Assembly: GCF_023074185.1 (NCBI RefSeq)
Contig: NZ_JADPKY010000033.1
Span: forward strand, 62,001 to 126,000
DNA: 64,000 bases
Direction of reading: 5' to 3'
DNA from: Bradyrhizobium sp. 132
Lineage (GTDB): Bacteria > Pseudomonadota > Alphaproteobacteria > Rhizobiales > Xanthobacteraceae
Part shown: positions 44,512 through 53,332 of the stretch, one piece after another
Numbering within the stretch: position 1 is the first letter of the stretch
Layout of the letters: each line of letters opens with the position of its first letter
The notes under the pieces: generated by a model
What the model saw: only the letters and a program-made list of their open reading frames with translations
What the model was told of the DNA's origin: nothing
Database searches by the model: none
Position numbers and translations under genes: made by a program

Positions 44512-44928
44512 ATGGGAGGCACCATGGCGATCTCGCCCACGTGGTCACATCCGCTGTCGCCGCTCAGCGGGCGGCGGATCTTCGTTGTCGAGGACGAATA
44601 TTTTCTCGCCGATGACATTGGCAGGGCATGTCGCGCGCTCGGCGCAGATGTCGCGGGCCCGGTGGGTGATCTCGACGACGCCCTCAGAATCCTGCACGAT
44701 GGCAGCATCCTCGATGCCGCCGTGCTCGACGTGAACATCCGCAGTGAGATGATCTTTCCGGTGGCCCGTGAACTGAAGGCAAGGAACGTACCCTTCGTCT
44801 TCACGACCGGATACGACAAGGTCGCCATCAGTCCGGAATTCCACGACGTGCCGATCCTGGAAAAACCGATTGATCTGCCGGCGATGGCACAGAGGCTGGC
44901 CGCGCTCATCGCCGATCCGCACGGTTGA
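44512..44928 (+). CDS. Single-domain response regulator
   Basis: 138 residues (134 if ATG 44524 is used; both have ribosome sites). Receiver fold: acidic pair in FVVEDEYFLADD, phospho-acceptor Asp in AAVLDVNIR, Thr in FVFTTGYD and Lys in ILEKPIDLP. No output domain. Sequence type (FVVEDEYFLADDI, GPVGDLDDAL) is that of receivers paired with HWE kinases, and one is encoded 1.7 kb away. Divergent from the CheB gene. Confidence 0.9.
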   Translation: MGGTMAISPTWSHPLSPLSGRRIFVVEDEYFLADDIGRACRALGADVAGPVGDLDDALRILHDGSILDAAVLDVNIRSEMIFPVARELKARNVPFVFTTGYDKVAISPEFHDVPILEKPIDLPAMAQRLAALIADPHG

Positions 44929-44940
44929 GCCGAACGGCGA

Positions 44941-45021
44941 TCAGAACAGATGCGCTAAAGCGAGCCAGCCGCTCACCGCCAGGCACAGAAGGACCGCAGC
45001 ATAAGGCAGCATGACGCGCAA
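44941..45021 (-). CDS. Candidate 26-residue membrane microprotein
   Basis: A TTG start at 45021 follows GGGAAGGGG at 7-nt spacing; an in-frame ATG lies three codons later. The sequence is one hydrophobic helix, MLPYAAVLLCLAVSGWLALA then HLF. Only its position and composition support it. The 344-bp gap between the receiver gene and the SDR gene otherwise contains only this and the next microORF. Confidence 0.35.
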   Translation of the reverse strand: MRVMLPYAAVLLCLAVSGWLALAHLF

Positions 45022-45041
45022 GACATGACCCCTTCCCGCCG

Positions 45042-45140
45042 TCAGCCCATCATCATCCAGACGATTGCGCCCAACATCACGAGGAAACCCGTGATTGCCG
45101 TTGCGACAAAAGCCTGTTCGACGCGATCCATCGCCACCAC
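45042..45140 (-). CDS. Candidate 32-residue membrane microprotein
   Basis: A GTG start at 45140 with AAGAGGGG just upstream (or ATG 45131, 29 residues). Sequence MDRVEQAFVATAITGFLVML then GAIVWMMMG: short charged start and one membrane helix ending at the stop. Lies 20 bp before the second microORF, so they may be co-transcribed. Size is like that of small subunits of membrane complexes, but no homologue is recognised. Confidence 0.45.
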   Translation of the reverse strand: MVAMDRVEQAFVATAITGFLVMLGAIVWMMMG

Positions 45141-45272
45141 AGCCCCTCTTTCCAGCCGAACCAGTCTGACGGCTCGAGAAGCTTTGCGCATTAGGTTATG
45201 TGAATCGGCGTTCTCCTTTGTCGGTCCGCGGGATTGGCCGCGCCGCTCAGCGCAGATTGCGACCGTATCGTT

Positions 45273-46055
45273 CTACGACTTCGCCGTGCCCGGCTCGGCC
45301 ATCTTGCGATGCTGCTTGGCCAACATCTCATTCGGTGTGACGTTGGCGACCGTGGTCTGGATCTTGTTCTTCAGTCCGGTCACGATGTCGGACTCGCCGG
45401 CCAACATGGCGTCGAAGCCGGCCTTCGCGACCTCCGCCGCGTCGTCCTTCTTCTCGGTGCCGACCTTGGTGTCCATCATGTCGGCGCGGTGGAAGAACTC
45501 CGTTTCCGTGGCACCCGGCATCAGGCAGGTGACGGTGACGCCGCTGTCGCGAAGCTCCTCGCGCAGTGCAAATGAGAATGAATCGAGGAAGGCCTTGCTG
45601 GCGTTGTAGACCGCCTGAAAACTGCCCGGCGTGAATCCGGCGATCGAGCCCGTGATCAGGATGCGCCCCGAGTTGCGGCGAAGCATCTCGTTGCCGGCCC
45701 GATGGATCAGATACAGCGTGCCGGTGATGTTGGTGTCGACGAGGTGTTTGACCCTGGCAAAATCCTGATCGAGGAACGCCTTGCCAAGGCCGACACCGGC
45801 ATTGGCCAGCAGCGCGCCGATCGGCCGGTCGCCGACCGCGGCGCAGAGCTTGTCGACACCTTCAGTGGTGGCGAGATCGGCCTCGACCGCCTCGACGCTG
45901 ACGCCGAGCTTGCGGAGATCGACGGCCACTCTCTCGATCTCGGGCTCGTCCGCCGCGATGACAAGGTTGAAACCGGCTTGGGCACAGCATCTGGCGAGTT
46001 CCAGGCCAATACCGGTGGAGGCGCCGGTGACGACGGCGAACTGCTTGGCGGACAT
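45273..46055 (-). CDS. Short-chain dehydrogenase/reductase
   Basis: 260 residues. Rossmann fold with TGASTGIGLELARC cofactor motif, NAGVG, and catalytic Ser, Tyr, Lys in ITGSIAGFTPGSFQAVYNASK. NAD(P)H-dependent. An unusual Lys/Met-rich C-terminus (KQHRKMAEPGTAKS) is present. ATG 46055 is preferred. Stands alone, divergent from the alcohol dehydrogenase gene with about 170 bp between. Confidence 0.93.
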   Translation of the reverse strand: MSAKQFAVVTGASTGIGLELARCCAQAGFNLVIAADEPEIERVAVDLRKLGVSVEAVEADLATTEGVDKLCAAVGDRPIGALLANAGVGLGKAFLDQDFARVKHLVDTNITGTLYLIHRAGNEMLRRNSGRILITGSIAGFTPGSFQAVYNASKAFLDSFSFALREELRDSGVTVTCLMPGATETEFFHRADMMDTKVGTEKKDDAAEVAKAGFDAMLAGESDIVTGLKNKIQTTVANVTPNEMLAKQHRKMAEPGTAKS

Positions 46056-46228
46056 GAGCGTATCCTTGCGATGGCGTTGATGACGCTCCAATGGCTGCGA
46101 CCGCCTCTCGTTCCTATCCAAGCCAAACCTCTAGTCAAAGCATGTGCGGTGCGACGATTTTCCAAGTGCAATAGCAACCATCGTTCGTTGTTCGACTTGG
46201 ATGCCTCGTAGCTCGCGGGAGGACAGAG

Positions 46229-47404
46229 ATGAAGGCGCTGGTTTGGCACGGCAAGGAAGACATCCGCTGCGACACCGTCACCGATCCCGAGATTCAGGAC
46301 CCGCGCGATGCCATCATTAAAGTCACGAGCTGCGCCATCTGCGGCTCAGACCTGCACCTCTTTCACAACTACATTCCCGGCATGCTGCCCGGGGACATCA
46401 TGGGCCACGAGACCATGGGCGAAGTGGTGGAAGTCGGCTCGGGCGTCGACGGCAAGCTGAAGAAGGGCGACCGCATCGTCGTCCCCTTCACGATCATTTG
46501 CGGCGAATGCGACCAGTGCAAGCGCGGTAATTTCTCGGTCTGCGAGACCACCAACCGCAAGCGTCACCTCGCCGAAAAAGCGTTCGGTCATTCCTGCGCC
46601 GGCCTGTTCGGCTATACGCATCTGACCGGCGGCTACCCCGGGGGCCAGGCCGAATATCTGCGCGTGCCGTTTGCCGACGCCACCCACATCAAGGTGCCCG
46701 CCAGCATTCCCGACGAACAATTGCTGTTTCTCAGCGACATCTTCCCGACCGGCTGGCAGGCTGCGGTGCAATGCGACATCGAGCCGACCGATACGGTCGC
46801 GATCTGGGGCTGCGGTCCCGTGGGGCAGATGGCGATCCGCAGCGCCGTCCTGCTCGGCGCCAATCAGGTAATCGCGATCGACTGCCTTCCCGAACGGCTC
46901 AGCATGGCCGAAGCCGGCGGCGCCACCACCATCGACTTCGAGAGCGAGAGCGTTCTGGAGCGGCTCAAGGAGCTCACCGACGGCAGAGGCCCCGAAAAAT
47001 GCATCGATTGCGTCGGGATGGAGTCACACGTGATGGCCTCGCTGCCCGACACGCTGCTCGACCGCGCCAAGCAGATGGTGATGGTGGAGAGCGACCGGCC
47101 GCATGTGCTGCGCGAGATGATCTATGTCTGCCGGCCCGGCGGCATCATTTCGGTGCCGGGCGTGTACAGCGGATTCTCCGACATGCTTCCGATGGGCGCC
47201 TTCATGAACAAGGGCCTGACGATGCGCACCGGCCAGACCCACGTCAACCGCTGGACCGACGACCTGCTCCACCGCATCGAGGAAGGCCAGATCGATCCGT
47301 CCTTCGTCATCACCCACACCGTGCCGCTCAGCCAAGGCCCCGAGATGTACCAGGTGTTTCGCGACAAGCGGGACTCCTGCATCAAGGTCGTGCTGAGGCC
47401 CTGA
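46229..47404 (+). CDS. Zinc-dependent alcohol dehydrogenase (FDH-like MDR family)
   Basis: 391 residues. Catalytic zinc ligands in CAICGSDLH and GHETMGEV; structural zinc site [18 protein letters not shown]-binding [10 protein letters not shown]. It matches the glutathione-independent formaldehyde dehydrogenase-like or threonine dehydrogenase-like subgroup of medium-chain dehydrogenases common in Bradyrhizobium. A purine-rich GGAGGACAG lies before the ATG. A small cyclase/dehydrase-like gene follows 12 bp downstream, so they are probably one operon. Confidence 0.94.
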   Translation: MKALVWHGKEDIRCDTVTDPEIQDPRDAIIKVTSCAICGSDLHLFHNYIPGMLPGDIMGHETMGEVVEVGSGVDGKLKKGDRIVVPFTIICGECDQCKRGNFSVCETTNRKRHLAEKAFGHSCAGLFGYTHLTGGYPGGQAEYLRVPFADATHIKVPASIPDEQLLFLSDIFPTGWQAAVQCDIEPTDTVAIWGCGPVGQMAIRSAVLLGANQVIAIDCLPERLSMAEAGGATTIDFESESVLERLKELTDGRGPEKCIDCVGMESHVMASLPDTLLDRAKQMVMVESDRPHVLREMIYVCRPGGIISVPGVYSGFSDMLPMGAFMNKGLTMRTGQTHVNRWTDDLLHRIEEGQIDPSFVITHTVPLSQGPEMYQVFRDKRDSCIKVVLRP

Positions 47405-47416
47405 GGAGCTAGATCA

Positions 47417-47956
47417 ATGTTTCATTTCTCCAACATCGTGCGTACCAGGGGCGACCCGAAACTCGTCGCGGGCGGGCCGAGCCTGAAGCGGCCCGAAGAC
47501 CAGCTTGCCCGTGCGCTGGGCTGGTTCAGCATCGGTCTCGGGGTCGTGGAATTGTTCGCGCCGAGGCGGGTCACGGAAACGCTGGGCATGGAAGGCCATG
47601 AGACGCTGGTCCGCGCCTTCGGTGTGCGTGAGATCATGGCGGGAATCACGTCGCTCTCGGTCGAAAAGAACGCCGGCCTGTGGGCCCGCGTCGGCGGCGA
47701 CGGCCTCGATGCCGCCGCGCTGCTCTCGGGGCTGACCCCGGACAATCCCAAAAAGGGCAATATCGTGCTGGCACTGCTGATGGTCGGCGGCATCGCGATG
47801 CTCGACTATCGCGCCGCTCAGGACACCAGGCCGCGGCGGCCAACGCGCGATGCACGGCGCAAGCTGTATCCGAACCGCAGCGGCTTTCCCAAAGGCATCG
47901 AGAGCGTCAGAACCGCTGCAAAGCAGATCGCAGCGCACGCCGCGGGACGGACCTGA
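47417..47956 (+). CDS. Hypothetical membrane protein in the dehydrogenase operon
   Basis: 179 residues. Helical, with a short hydrophobic stretch (ALGWFSIGLGVVELF) and a second (GNIVLALLMVGGIAMLDY), then a basic Arg-rich tail. Similar short proteins in this genus are annotated as cyclase/dehydrase or DUF4267-like, but I cannot confirm the family. It begins 12 bp after the dehydrogenase stop and ends 27 bp before the amylase-family start, so the three genes likely form an operon. Confidence 0.72.
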   Translation: MFHFSNIVRTRGDPKLVAGGPSLKRPEDQLARALGWFSIGLGVVELFAPRRVTETLGMEGHETLVRAFGVREIMAGITSLSVEKNAGLWARVGGDGLDAAALLSGLTPDNPKKGNIVLALLMVGGIAMLDYRAAQDTRPRRPTRDARRKLYPNRSGFPKGIESVRTAAKQIAAHAAGRT

Positions 47957-47983
47957 GGAAGCACGCCAAGGTGATACAGGGCA

Positions 47984-49587
47984 ATGAGCGACGAGTCCCG
48001 TGACGAAGGCCCGTGGTGGGAATCCGCCGTCATCTACGAAATCGCACTGATCTCGTTCCAGGACTCGGACGGCGACGGCAAGGGCGATCTCGCCGGCCTG
48101 ATATCGCGCATCGATTATCTGAAATGGCTCGGCGTCGACGCGGTTTGGCTGACGCCGATCTACAAGAGCCCCTTCCGCGACCTCGGCTACGACATCTCCG
48201 ACTACTGCTCCATCGACCCTGCCTTCGGCGGCCTCGAGGTGTTCGACCGCCTGCTCAAGGCCCTGCACGCGGCGGATATCCGCCTGATCCTCGATCTCGT
48301 GCCCAATCACACTGCGAACGATCACGCATGGTTTGTCGAGAGCAGCAGCTCACGAAACAGTGCGAAGGCCGATTGGTACATCTGGGCCGACGCGGCCGAG
48401 AATGGCGGTCCGCCCAACAACTGGCTGAGCCGTTTCGGTGGCAGCGGCTGGGAATGGTGCGAGGCGCGGCGGCAATATTATTATCATTCCTTCCTGGTCG
48501 AGCAGCCCGATCTGAACTGGCGCAACCCGCAGCTGCGCGCCGCGATCGCCGATGTCATGCGCTTCTGGCTCGATCGCGGCGTGGACGGCTTTCGCGTCGA
48601 TGCCAGCGCGGTTCTGATCAAGGACGAGCTCCTGCGCGACAATCCGCAGAACCCGCAAGCGAAGGGCAAGCCGCCGCCGCAGCGCCAGACGGCCGTGTTT
48701 ACCGACGACCGGCCGGAGACGATGGGTTGCATCGAATTCATCCGCGAGGTGATCGACGGCTATCCGGACGAATGTTGTGCGGCGAAGTCCAGGGCAAGAT
48801 CGACCGCATCGGTCACTTCTACAGCAACGATCGGCCGCGCCTGCATCTGCCGCTCAATTTCGCGCTGCTCGACGCACCCTGGGATGCGTTGTCGCTGCAA
48901 GCGGCGATCGACGCGTATTTCAACGCCATCCCGGATCATGCATGGCCGGTCTGGGTGATCGGTGGTCACGACAAGCAACGGATCGCGAGCAAAATCGGCG
49001 ACGCGCAGATGCGGGTTCTGGCGATGCTGCTGATGACGCTGCGGGGAACGCCGTTCTTCTTCATGGGCGACGAGATCGGCCGCAAGCGCGTTCCCGTTCC
49101 GCCCGACCGCGTCCGCGATCCCTTCGAGAAGCTCGTGCCGGGGTATGGCCTTTGCCGCGATCCCGAACGCGCTCCGATGCGTTGGGACGACAGCACCAAC
49201 GGCGGCTTTACAACCGGCGATCCATGGCTGCCGCTGGAGCCGCCCGACGGCGCGGCCAACGTGGCCACGCAGCAGCGCGACCCGCGTTTGATCCTGGCAC
49301 TGTTTCGCGCACTGATGACGCTACGGCGCGAGCATGCCTGCCTGCGCCACGGCGATTACGAGCCGCTACGCTCACAGAACGACGTTCTTGCCTACCGCCG
49401 GACGGTTGGCGGCAGCGGCATTCTGGTCGCGCTCAACATCGCCGCCGAGCCGCGGAAATGGCACTGGCAAGGTTGCGGCCGTCTGCTGATGTCGACGCAT
49501 CTGGACCGGCCGTCCGAGCCGTTGCCGGACGCCTCCATCCTGCTTCGCGGCAATGAAGGCGTGATCGTCGCACGCGAGGCAAGATGA
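47984..49587 (+). pseudogene. Alpha-amylase family (GH13) glucosidase, frameshifted
   Basis: Two overlapping frames together make one GH13 enzyme of about 534 residues. The first frame has WWESAVIYEIALISFQDSD, DLVPNHTANDHAWF and the nucleophile region GFRVDASAVL; the second continues LCGEVQGKIDRIGHFY (acid/base Glu) and VIGGHDKQR. The break is at about 48771-48774, where one A appears missing (GAAATG becomes GAATG), four codons before the catalytic Glu. Either a real disabling mutation or a sequencing error. If intact it would be an alpha-glucosidase or trehalose-type enzyme. Confidence 0.82.
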
Positions 49588-49671
49588 CGGCCGAGGAACC
49601 ATCCGCGCCTCAGAGAGTCTCTTCACGCTTCCGGCGTCCCCCTGCCGGAGACTGAATAGACGAACCCGCGG

Positions 49672-49702
49672 CCCCGGCGCTCACCCCTTTCAAGCGCCGG
49701 GG
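49672..49702. other. Hairpin between the amylase and CsbD-like genes
   Basis: 10-bp perfect arms CCCCGGCGCT/AGCGCCGGGG with an 11-nt loop, no U-tract. Could attenuate read-through. Confidence 0.5.
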
Positions 49703-49743
49703 TAGCGGCGTGAGCTTGGAGGCAGATCTATTGGAGGCAGCTC

Positions 49744-49923
49744 ATGGGCAAGACGACGGGTCTTGAACAACGCATCGGCGGCAAGACAAGGCAGGCAATC
49801 GGCGAGATCATCGGGGACCAGGACCTCCACGATGACGGCAAGGCGCAAGCGCAGCGCGGCCGCGACGATCAGGACAAGCCGGGCGAGCCCGATCCACTGA
49901 AAAAGCTCAAGCAGCGGACGTGA
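49744..49923 (+). CDS. CsbD-like stress protein
   Basis: 59 residues, MGKTTGLEQRIGGKTRQAIG then EIIGDQDLHDDGKAQAQRGR. The CsbD family has this small, Gly/Lys/Asp-rich, helical repeat around GKxxxxxGxxxGDxxLxxxGKAQ. Such proteins are induced in general stress (known for Bacillus CsbD; role unknown). GGAGGCAGCTC is the ribosome site. Its TGA overlaps the GTG start of the next gene (GTGA), so the two are translationally coupled. Confidence 0.85.
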   Translation: MGKTTGLEQRIGGKTRQAIGEIIGDQDLHDDGKAQAQRGRDDQDKPGEPDPLKKLKQRT

Positions 49924-51095
49924 ACGCGGAGCCGCGACTGGCGCTTTCAAATGCAGCGTGGCGCACTGACGGAAGCGTGCCTCGAGCCGCCAAGAGACGG
50001 CGCCGTTCGCGCTGGATCGCCGCTGCCGAGCTGGGCCTGATCAGCAGCACCTTCTCGACCATCGTCAGCCAGCTCTTCGCCGCGCGGATCGGGCGCGATG
50101 CCGCCGTCGACTGGATGACGGTCGCCTCCATTCCCGCGCGCGATTGGGCGGTCAGCGCAGAGCCGTCGTGGAGCGCGATCCTTGCCGGGATCGCCTTTCA
50201 CCAATGGGCGGACTTTTCGTGGGCGCTGGTCTTCTTCGGCGTGCTCGGGCGCTGGACCGCCGACCTGCGGCCGCTCACGATCCTGCTGCTCGCGCTGCCC
50301 TGGGCCGTGTTCTCTTCAAGCATGGAATGGTTCGTGCTGGTGCCGCTGTTTCCGTTCTGGCAGCCGCTGTTCACGCTGCAGCAGCCCTACTGGATCGGCC
50401 TGCTCGTCCATAGCTCCTCGGCCGTGATGTACCCCCTGTTCGCCCGGCTGCGCTGGACGCGGGGCGCAGCACCCGAGCGCGATGTTCGCTTCACCAGTGC
50501 CTGGACCACCGGCGCGCTGGCCGTGATGATGCTGCTCGGGGTGGTCGCGTTGTTCGGCAGCCATGGTTACGAGCCGCCGTGGATGGGCCGCGACAGGGAC
50601 GCGGACCAGACCTACATCCGTCATATGACCGCGCATCACGCCCAGGGCATCGAGCTGGCGCGCATCGGCGCGGAGCGCGCGCAGGACCCGCATCTGCGCA
50701 AGCTGGCGATGCTGATGGTCGCGAGCCAGTCCGGCGAGAACCGGATTTTCGAGACCTGGTGGCTGAGCTGGTTCGACACCGAGATGCCCGACTGCAACAC
50801 GGAAGAACGTGCCGCGATGCCGGGCTTCCTGACACAGGCCGCGATGCGACAGGTCAAGACCGCGCCGGCGGACCAATTCGACACGGTGTTCGTCGAGACG
50901 ATGAGCAAGCATCACGCCGGCGCGGTCAGGATGGCCGACCAGATGTGGCATAGCGGCGGCGATCTGCGCCTGCGCGTCATGGCCCACGCCATCCGCCACG
51001 AACAGCAGGGCGAGATCGCACTGATGCACGGCGCCAGCGGCATCGCCGCCGTCGCCACGGCCTTCCGCAACATGCTCGGCGACAACGTCAATTGA
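49920..51095 (+). CDS. Membrane protein with C-terminal DUF305 (ferritin-like) domain
   Basis: 391 residues from a GTG at 49920. Four or five hydrophobic segments in the first half (AAELGLISSTFSTIVSQLF, ILLLALPWAVFSSSMEWFVL, WIGLLVHSSSAVMYPLF, ALAVMMLLGVVALFG), then a DUF305 domain from about 228 on: YIRHMTAHHAQGIELARIGA and ETMSKHHAGAVRMADQMW carry the paired His that define the fold, often metal-associated. The fusion of a membrane half and DUF305 is unusual. Coupled to the CsbD-like gene. Confidence 0.83.
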   Translation: MNAEPRLALSNAAWRTDGSVPRAAKRRRRSRWIAAAELGLISSTFSTIVSQLFAARIGRDAAVDWMTVASIPARDWAVSAEPSWSAILAGIAFHQWADFSWALVFFGVLGRWTADLRPLTILLLALPWAVFSSSMEWFVLVPLFPFWQPLFTLQQPYWIGLLVHSSSAVMYPLFARLRWTRGAAPERDVRFTSAWTTGALAVMMLLGVVALFGSHGYEPPWMGRDRDADQTYIRHMTAHHAQGIELARIGAERAQDPHLRKLAMLMVASQSGENRIFETWWLSWFDTEMPDCNTEERAAMPGFLTQAAMRQVKTAPADQFDTVFVETMSKHHAGAVRMADQMWHSGGDLRLRVMAHAIRHEQQGEIALMHGASGIAAVATAFRNMLGDNVN

Positions 51096-51107
51096 GCGGA
51101 CCGCCCC

Positions 51108-51716
51108 CTACTCCCGCCAGAACTCCGCCAATTCCTCGGCGGTCATCAGATCGACCTGGCCGTGAAAGCGGGTGCGGTACATCGTCATGAGCGCATCGTG
51201 GCCGACATCGGAGGAGCTGCACAGCGCATCCTCGATGATGACGACCCTGAAGCCGAGATCGACGGCGCTCAGGACCGTCGAGAGCACGCAGACGTCGGTC
51301 TCTGCGCCCGTGATCACGACCGTGCCGACGTTCTTCTCGATGAGCAGGCTGGTGAGGCCGGGATTGCTGAACGCGGAATAGGCCGGCTTGTCGATGACAG
51401 CAGCGGGCGGAACGAAGCGGCTCAGAGCAGGCACCAGTTCGAGACCGGATGGCGGCAAATGCCTGCGGGTCGCCTCGCGCCAATGACGAAAATAGCTCTG
51501 CCATTGTCCGGGGCGATCTTCCGGATCCTCCGGCGTGATGAATCGCGTGAAGATCGTTCTGGCCTGATGACGCGAAACGATCGAGGCGATCGTCGGCAAA
51601 ACTCTCGCTATCCAGGGCGTCGCCCAGAGGCCGCCCGGAGCGAAAATGTTCTGCATGTCGATGCAGAGATGAACGGCATCGCTGATGTCGGCAACCTCCG
51701 ACGCGCTGTCTCTCAT
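51108..51716 (-). CDS. Cysteine hydrolase, isochorismatase-like
   Basis: 202 residues from ATG 51716. Triad Asp20 in LCIDMQNIF, Lys in VIDKPAYSAF and nucleophilic Cys in ITGAETDVCVL. Fold and length match the isochorismatase/nicotinamidase family; the hydrolysed amide or ester is not readable. Convergent with the DUF305 gene, 12 bp apart. The left flank of the tRNA island starts about 300 bp upstream. Confidence 0.88.
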   Translation of the reverse strand: MRDSASEVADISDAVHLCIDMQNIFAPGGLWATPWIARVLPTIASIVSRHQARTIFTRFITPEDPEDRPGQWQSYFRHWREATRRHLPPSGLELVPALSRFVPPAAVIDKPAYSAFSNPGLTSLLIEKNVGTVVITGAETDVCVLSTVLSAVDLGFRVVIIEDALCSSSDVGHDALMTMYRTRFHGQVDLMTAEELAEFWRE

Positions 51717-52022
51717 CGTCCTCCACCGTCGAACCATAGCCACGCGCCGGCAGCCGGCATTTGCCCGGCGACCTCACCGACTGCAATGCGATTCCGACGG
51801 TCATCGTTCCCCATCACCGGAGGGCGCGATCCAGTTGCACCGCCGAATCGAACAATCCCGGCGCCCGTGGAATGAGGGACGATCGTCGGTTTCAATCGGG
51901 ATTGTGCATGGGATCCGGCTCACGCCAGGAAGGCGGCATTCGGGCCCTGCGCGGCAGCGGAGCAGTCACGTTCCCGGGCAACATCAATTAAACTGAGGGA
52001 TTTCAAGGCCGAGGCGGCTTTG
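51717..52022. other. Chromosomal flank left of the tRNA-Leu island
   Basis: 306 bp upstream of the cysteine hydrolase, with no recognised gene. It contains that gene's promoter and, before the element integrated, would have been the downstream flank of tRNA-Leu(GAG). Confidence 0.45.
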
Positions 52023-52038
52023 TGGTGCGCTCGGAGGG
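52023..52038. repeat. Left attachment-site repeat (displaced tRNA 3' end)
   Basis: TGGTGCGCTCGGAGGG, identical to the CCA end, discriminator, acceptor and T-arm start of tRNA-Leu(GAG) read on the other strand. Similarity weakens right after GGG. Confidence 0.75.
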
Positions 52039-52197
52039 CGCCTCGGTTCCATTTAATATCAAGAGCTTGGCGGGTCCAGCGAAACGTAAGGTGCCTTTCA
52101 GGCCTAAAAGTGCATTTCAGAGAGGCGCACACAATGTCCAACCACACCCTCGGCGACGCGCCCATCAAGTTAGCCGTCCCTCTTGTAAGCAAAATAG

Positions 52198-52223
52198 AAT
52201 TATGCGCATTTATGCGCATAATT
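52198..52223. promoter_or_regulatory. Perfect 11-bp inverted repeat before the XRE gene
   Basis: AATTATGCGCA (52198-52208), 4-nt TTTA spacer, TGCGCATAATT (52213-52223), 26 bp before ATG 52250. It overlaps the AT-rich likely promoter and is a natural autoregulatory operator for the helix-turn-helix protein. Confidence 0.75.
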
Positions 52224-52249
52224 TTATTTTGGGCAAACAGAGAGCCAAA

Positions 52250-53332
52250 ATGGTAAACCGACTGAAATTTCACCGGATTCAGAATGCTAAAACGCAAGCC
52301 GACGCTGCTAAGGCGGCGGGCGTGACTCAGCCAACCTATCAACGCTGGGAAACTGACCGTGCGGAGGTGCCGAAAACCGCGCTGGCAAAGCTGGCAAAAT
52401 ACTTCAAAGCAACACCGGCAGAACTGCTCGGCACGCACCCACCTGTGGAGGCGGCGTTCTATAACGATAGTGCGCCGCTTGAGCTGCAGTACTACGGCGA
52501 GATCGCAGTGCATTTTAAGAGCGCCAGCGAACCCTTGGTGCTGTCGATCTCAGAAGCCGTCCGCGCATCGGCCTATTCACAGCTACATGAGAACCGTCGG
52601 TTCATCACGTTCAAGGACTTAGGCAACCGCAGCGTGGCGATCCGGCGCGAGGCAATTTCCGAGTTCTATTTTTCCAGCGAAGCCTATGACTGGTACGGGC
52701 CGGAAGAAGAACATGACAGCTACAAGCTGGGCACGCCGATCCAGATGCCCGACACGCGCGATTGGGATATCATCGAGGCGATCTATGGCGAGGAAATTGG
52801 GGCCGGTGATTCCACATCAGATCATCCTAAGGAGCAAGTCGAGCGCGTCCGTGGGGCGGTCATGATCACCGATGAACAGTGGGACAAGCTGGTCGCTGAT
52901 GGACGCGTCAAGCCGGAGGAACTCGAGACCGAGAAGGCCGCGCGAGCGGCGGACACCGCCGAAATTCTCGCCTTGGCCCACACCGTGACGATCCAGCTTT
53001 CGAACGGCAAGCGCCGGGAGATTGAATACGTCGATTGCAACCTGTTCGAATGCTGGGAGCGGTTTGAGGACGAACACCATCCCTACAGCGATCCGGAGCC
53101 CGGTCTGATCCGTCTGCCATATGAGGGCTATCACCGAACGGTGTTCCTCGACCCGGAGGCATTGGATTACGTCTCGTTTCCGACGCACAAGGTGGAAGGT
53201 GATCGTATCGAAAGTTATGACGAAGGGCTGACGGATGACGACGAGACTGAGGCCGATGGTGACGACGCCAAGGTGATCAAGCTGCTGAAGGTCAAAAAGA
53301 AGTCGCCCGCTAAGAAAGGCCGCGCAAAATGA
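52250..53332 (+). CDS. Large XRE-type helix-turn-helix regulator of the island
   Basis: 360 residues. N-terminal helix-turn-helix (about 5-60): KTQADAAKAAGVTQPTYQRW and PKTALAKLAKYFKATPAELL, the lambda-repressor type. The remaining 300 residues are an acidic domain of no known family (ELQYYGEIAVHFKSAS, DCNLFECWERFEDEHHPYSD, IRLPYEGYHRTVFLDPEALD), ending in a basic tail (KVKKKSPAKKGRAK). ATG 52250 starts right after the palindrome; the open frame upstream passes through the operator and is rejected. The stop overlaps the next gene's ATG (ATGA). Confidence 0.84.
   Translation: MVNRLKFHRIQNAKTQADAAKAAGVTQPTYQRWETDRAEVPKTALAKLAKYFKATPAELLGTHPPVEAAFYNDSAPLELQYYGEIAVHFKSASEPLVLSISEAVRASAYSQLHENRRFITFKDLGNRSVAIRREAISEFYFSSEAYDWYGPEEEHDSYKLGTPIQMPDTRDWDIIEAIYGEEIGAGDSTSDHPKEQVERVRGAVMITDEQWDKLVADGRVKPEELETEKAARAADTAEILALAHTVTIQLSNGKRREIEYVDCNLFECWERFEDEHHPYSDPEPGLIRLPYEGYHRTVFLDPEALDYVSFPTHKVEGDRIESYDEGLTDDDETEADGDDAKVIKLLKVKKKSPAKKGRAK

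Noticed and set aside
48765..48780. Programmed -1 frameshift in the amylase gene
   Set aside because: No slippery heptamer and no downstream stem are visible, and the family is not known to use recoding. A one-base loss is simpler.
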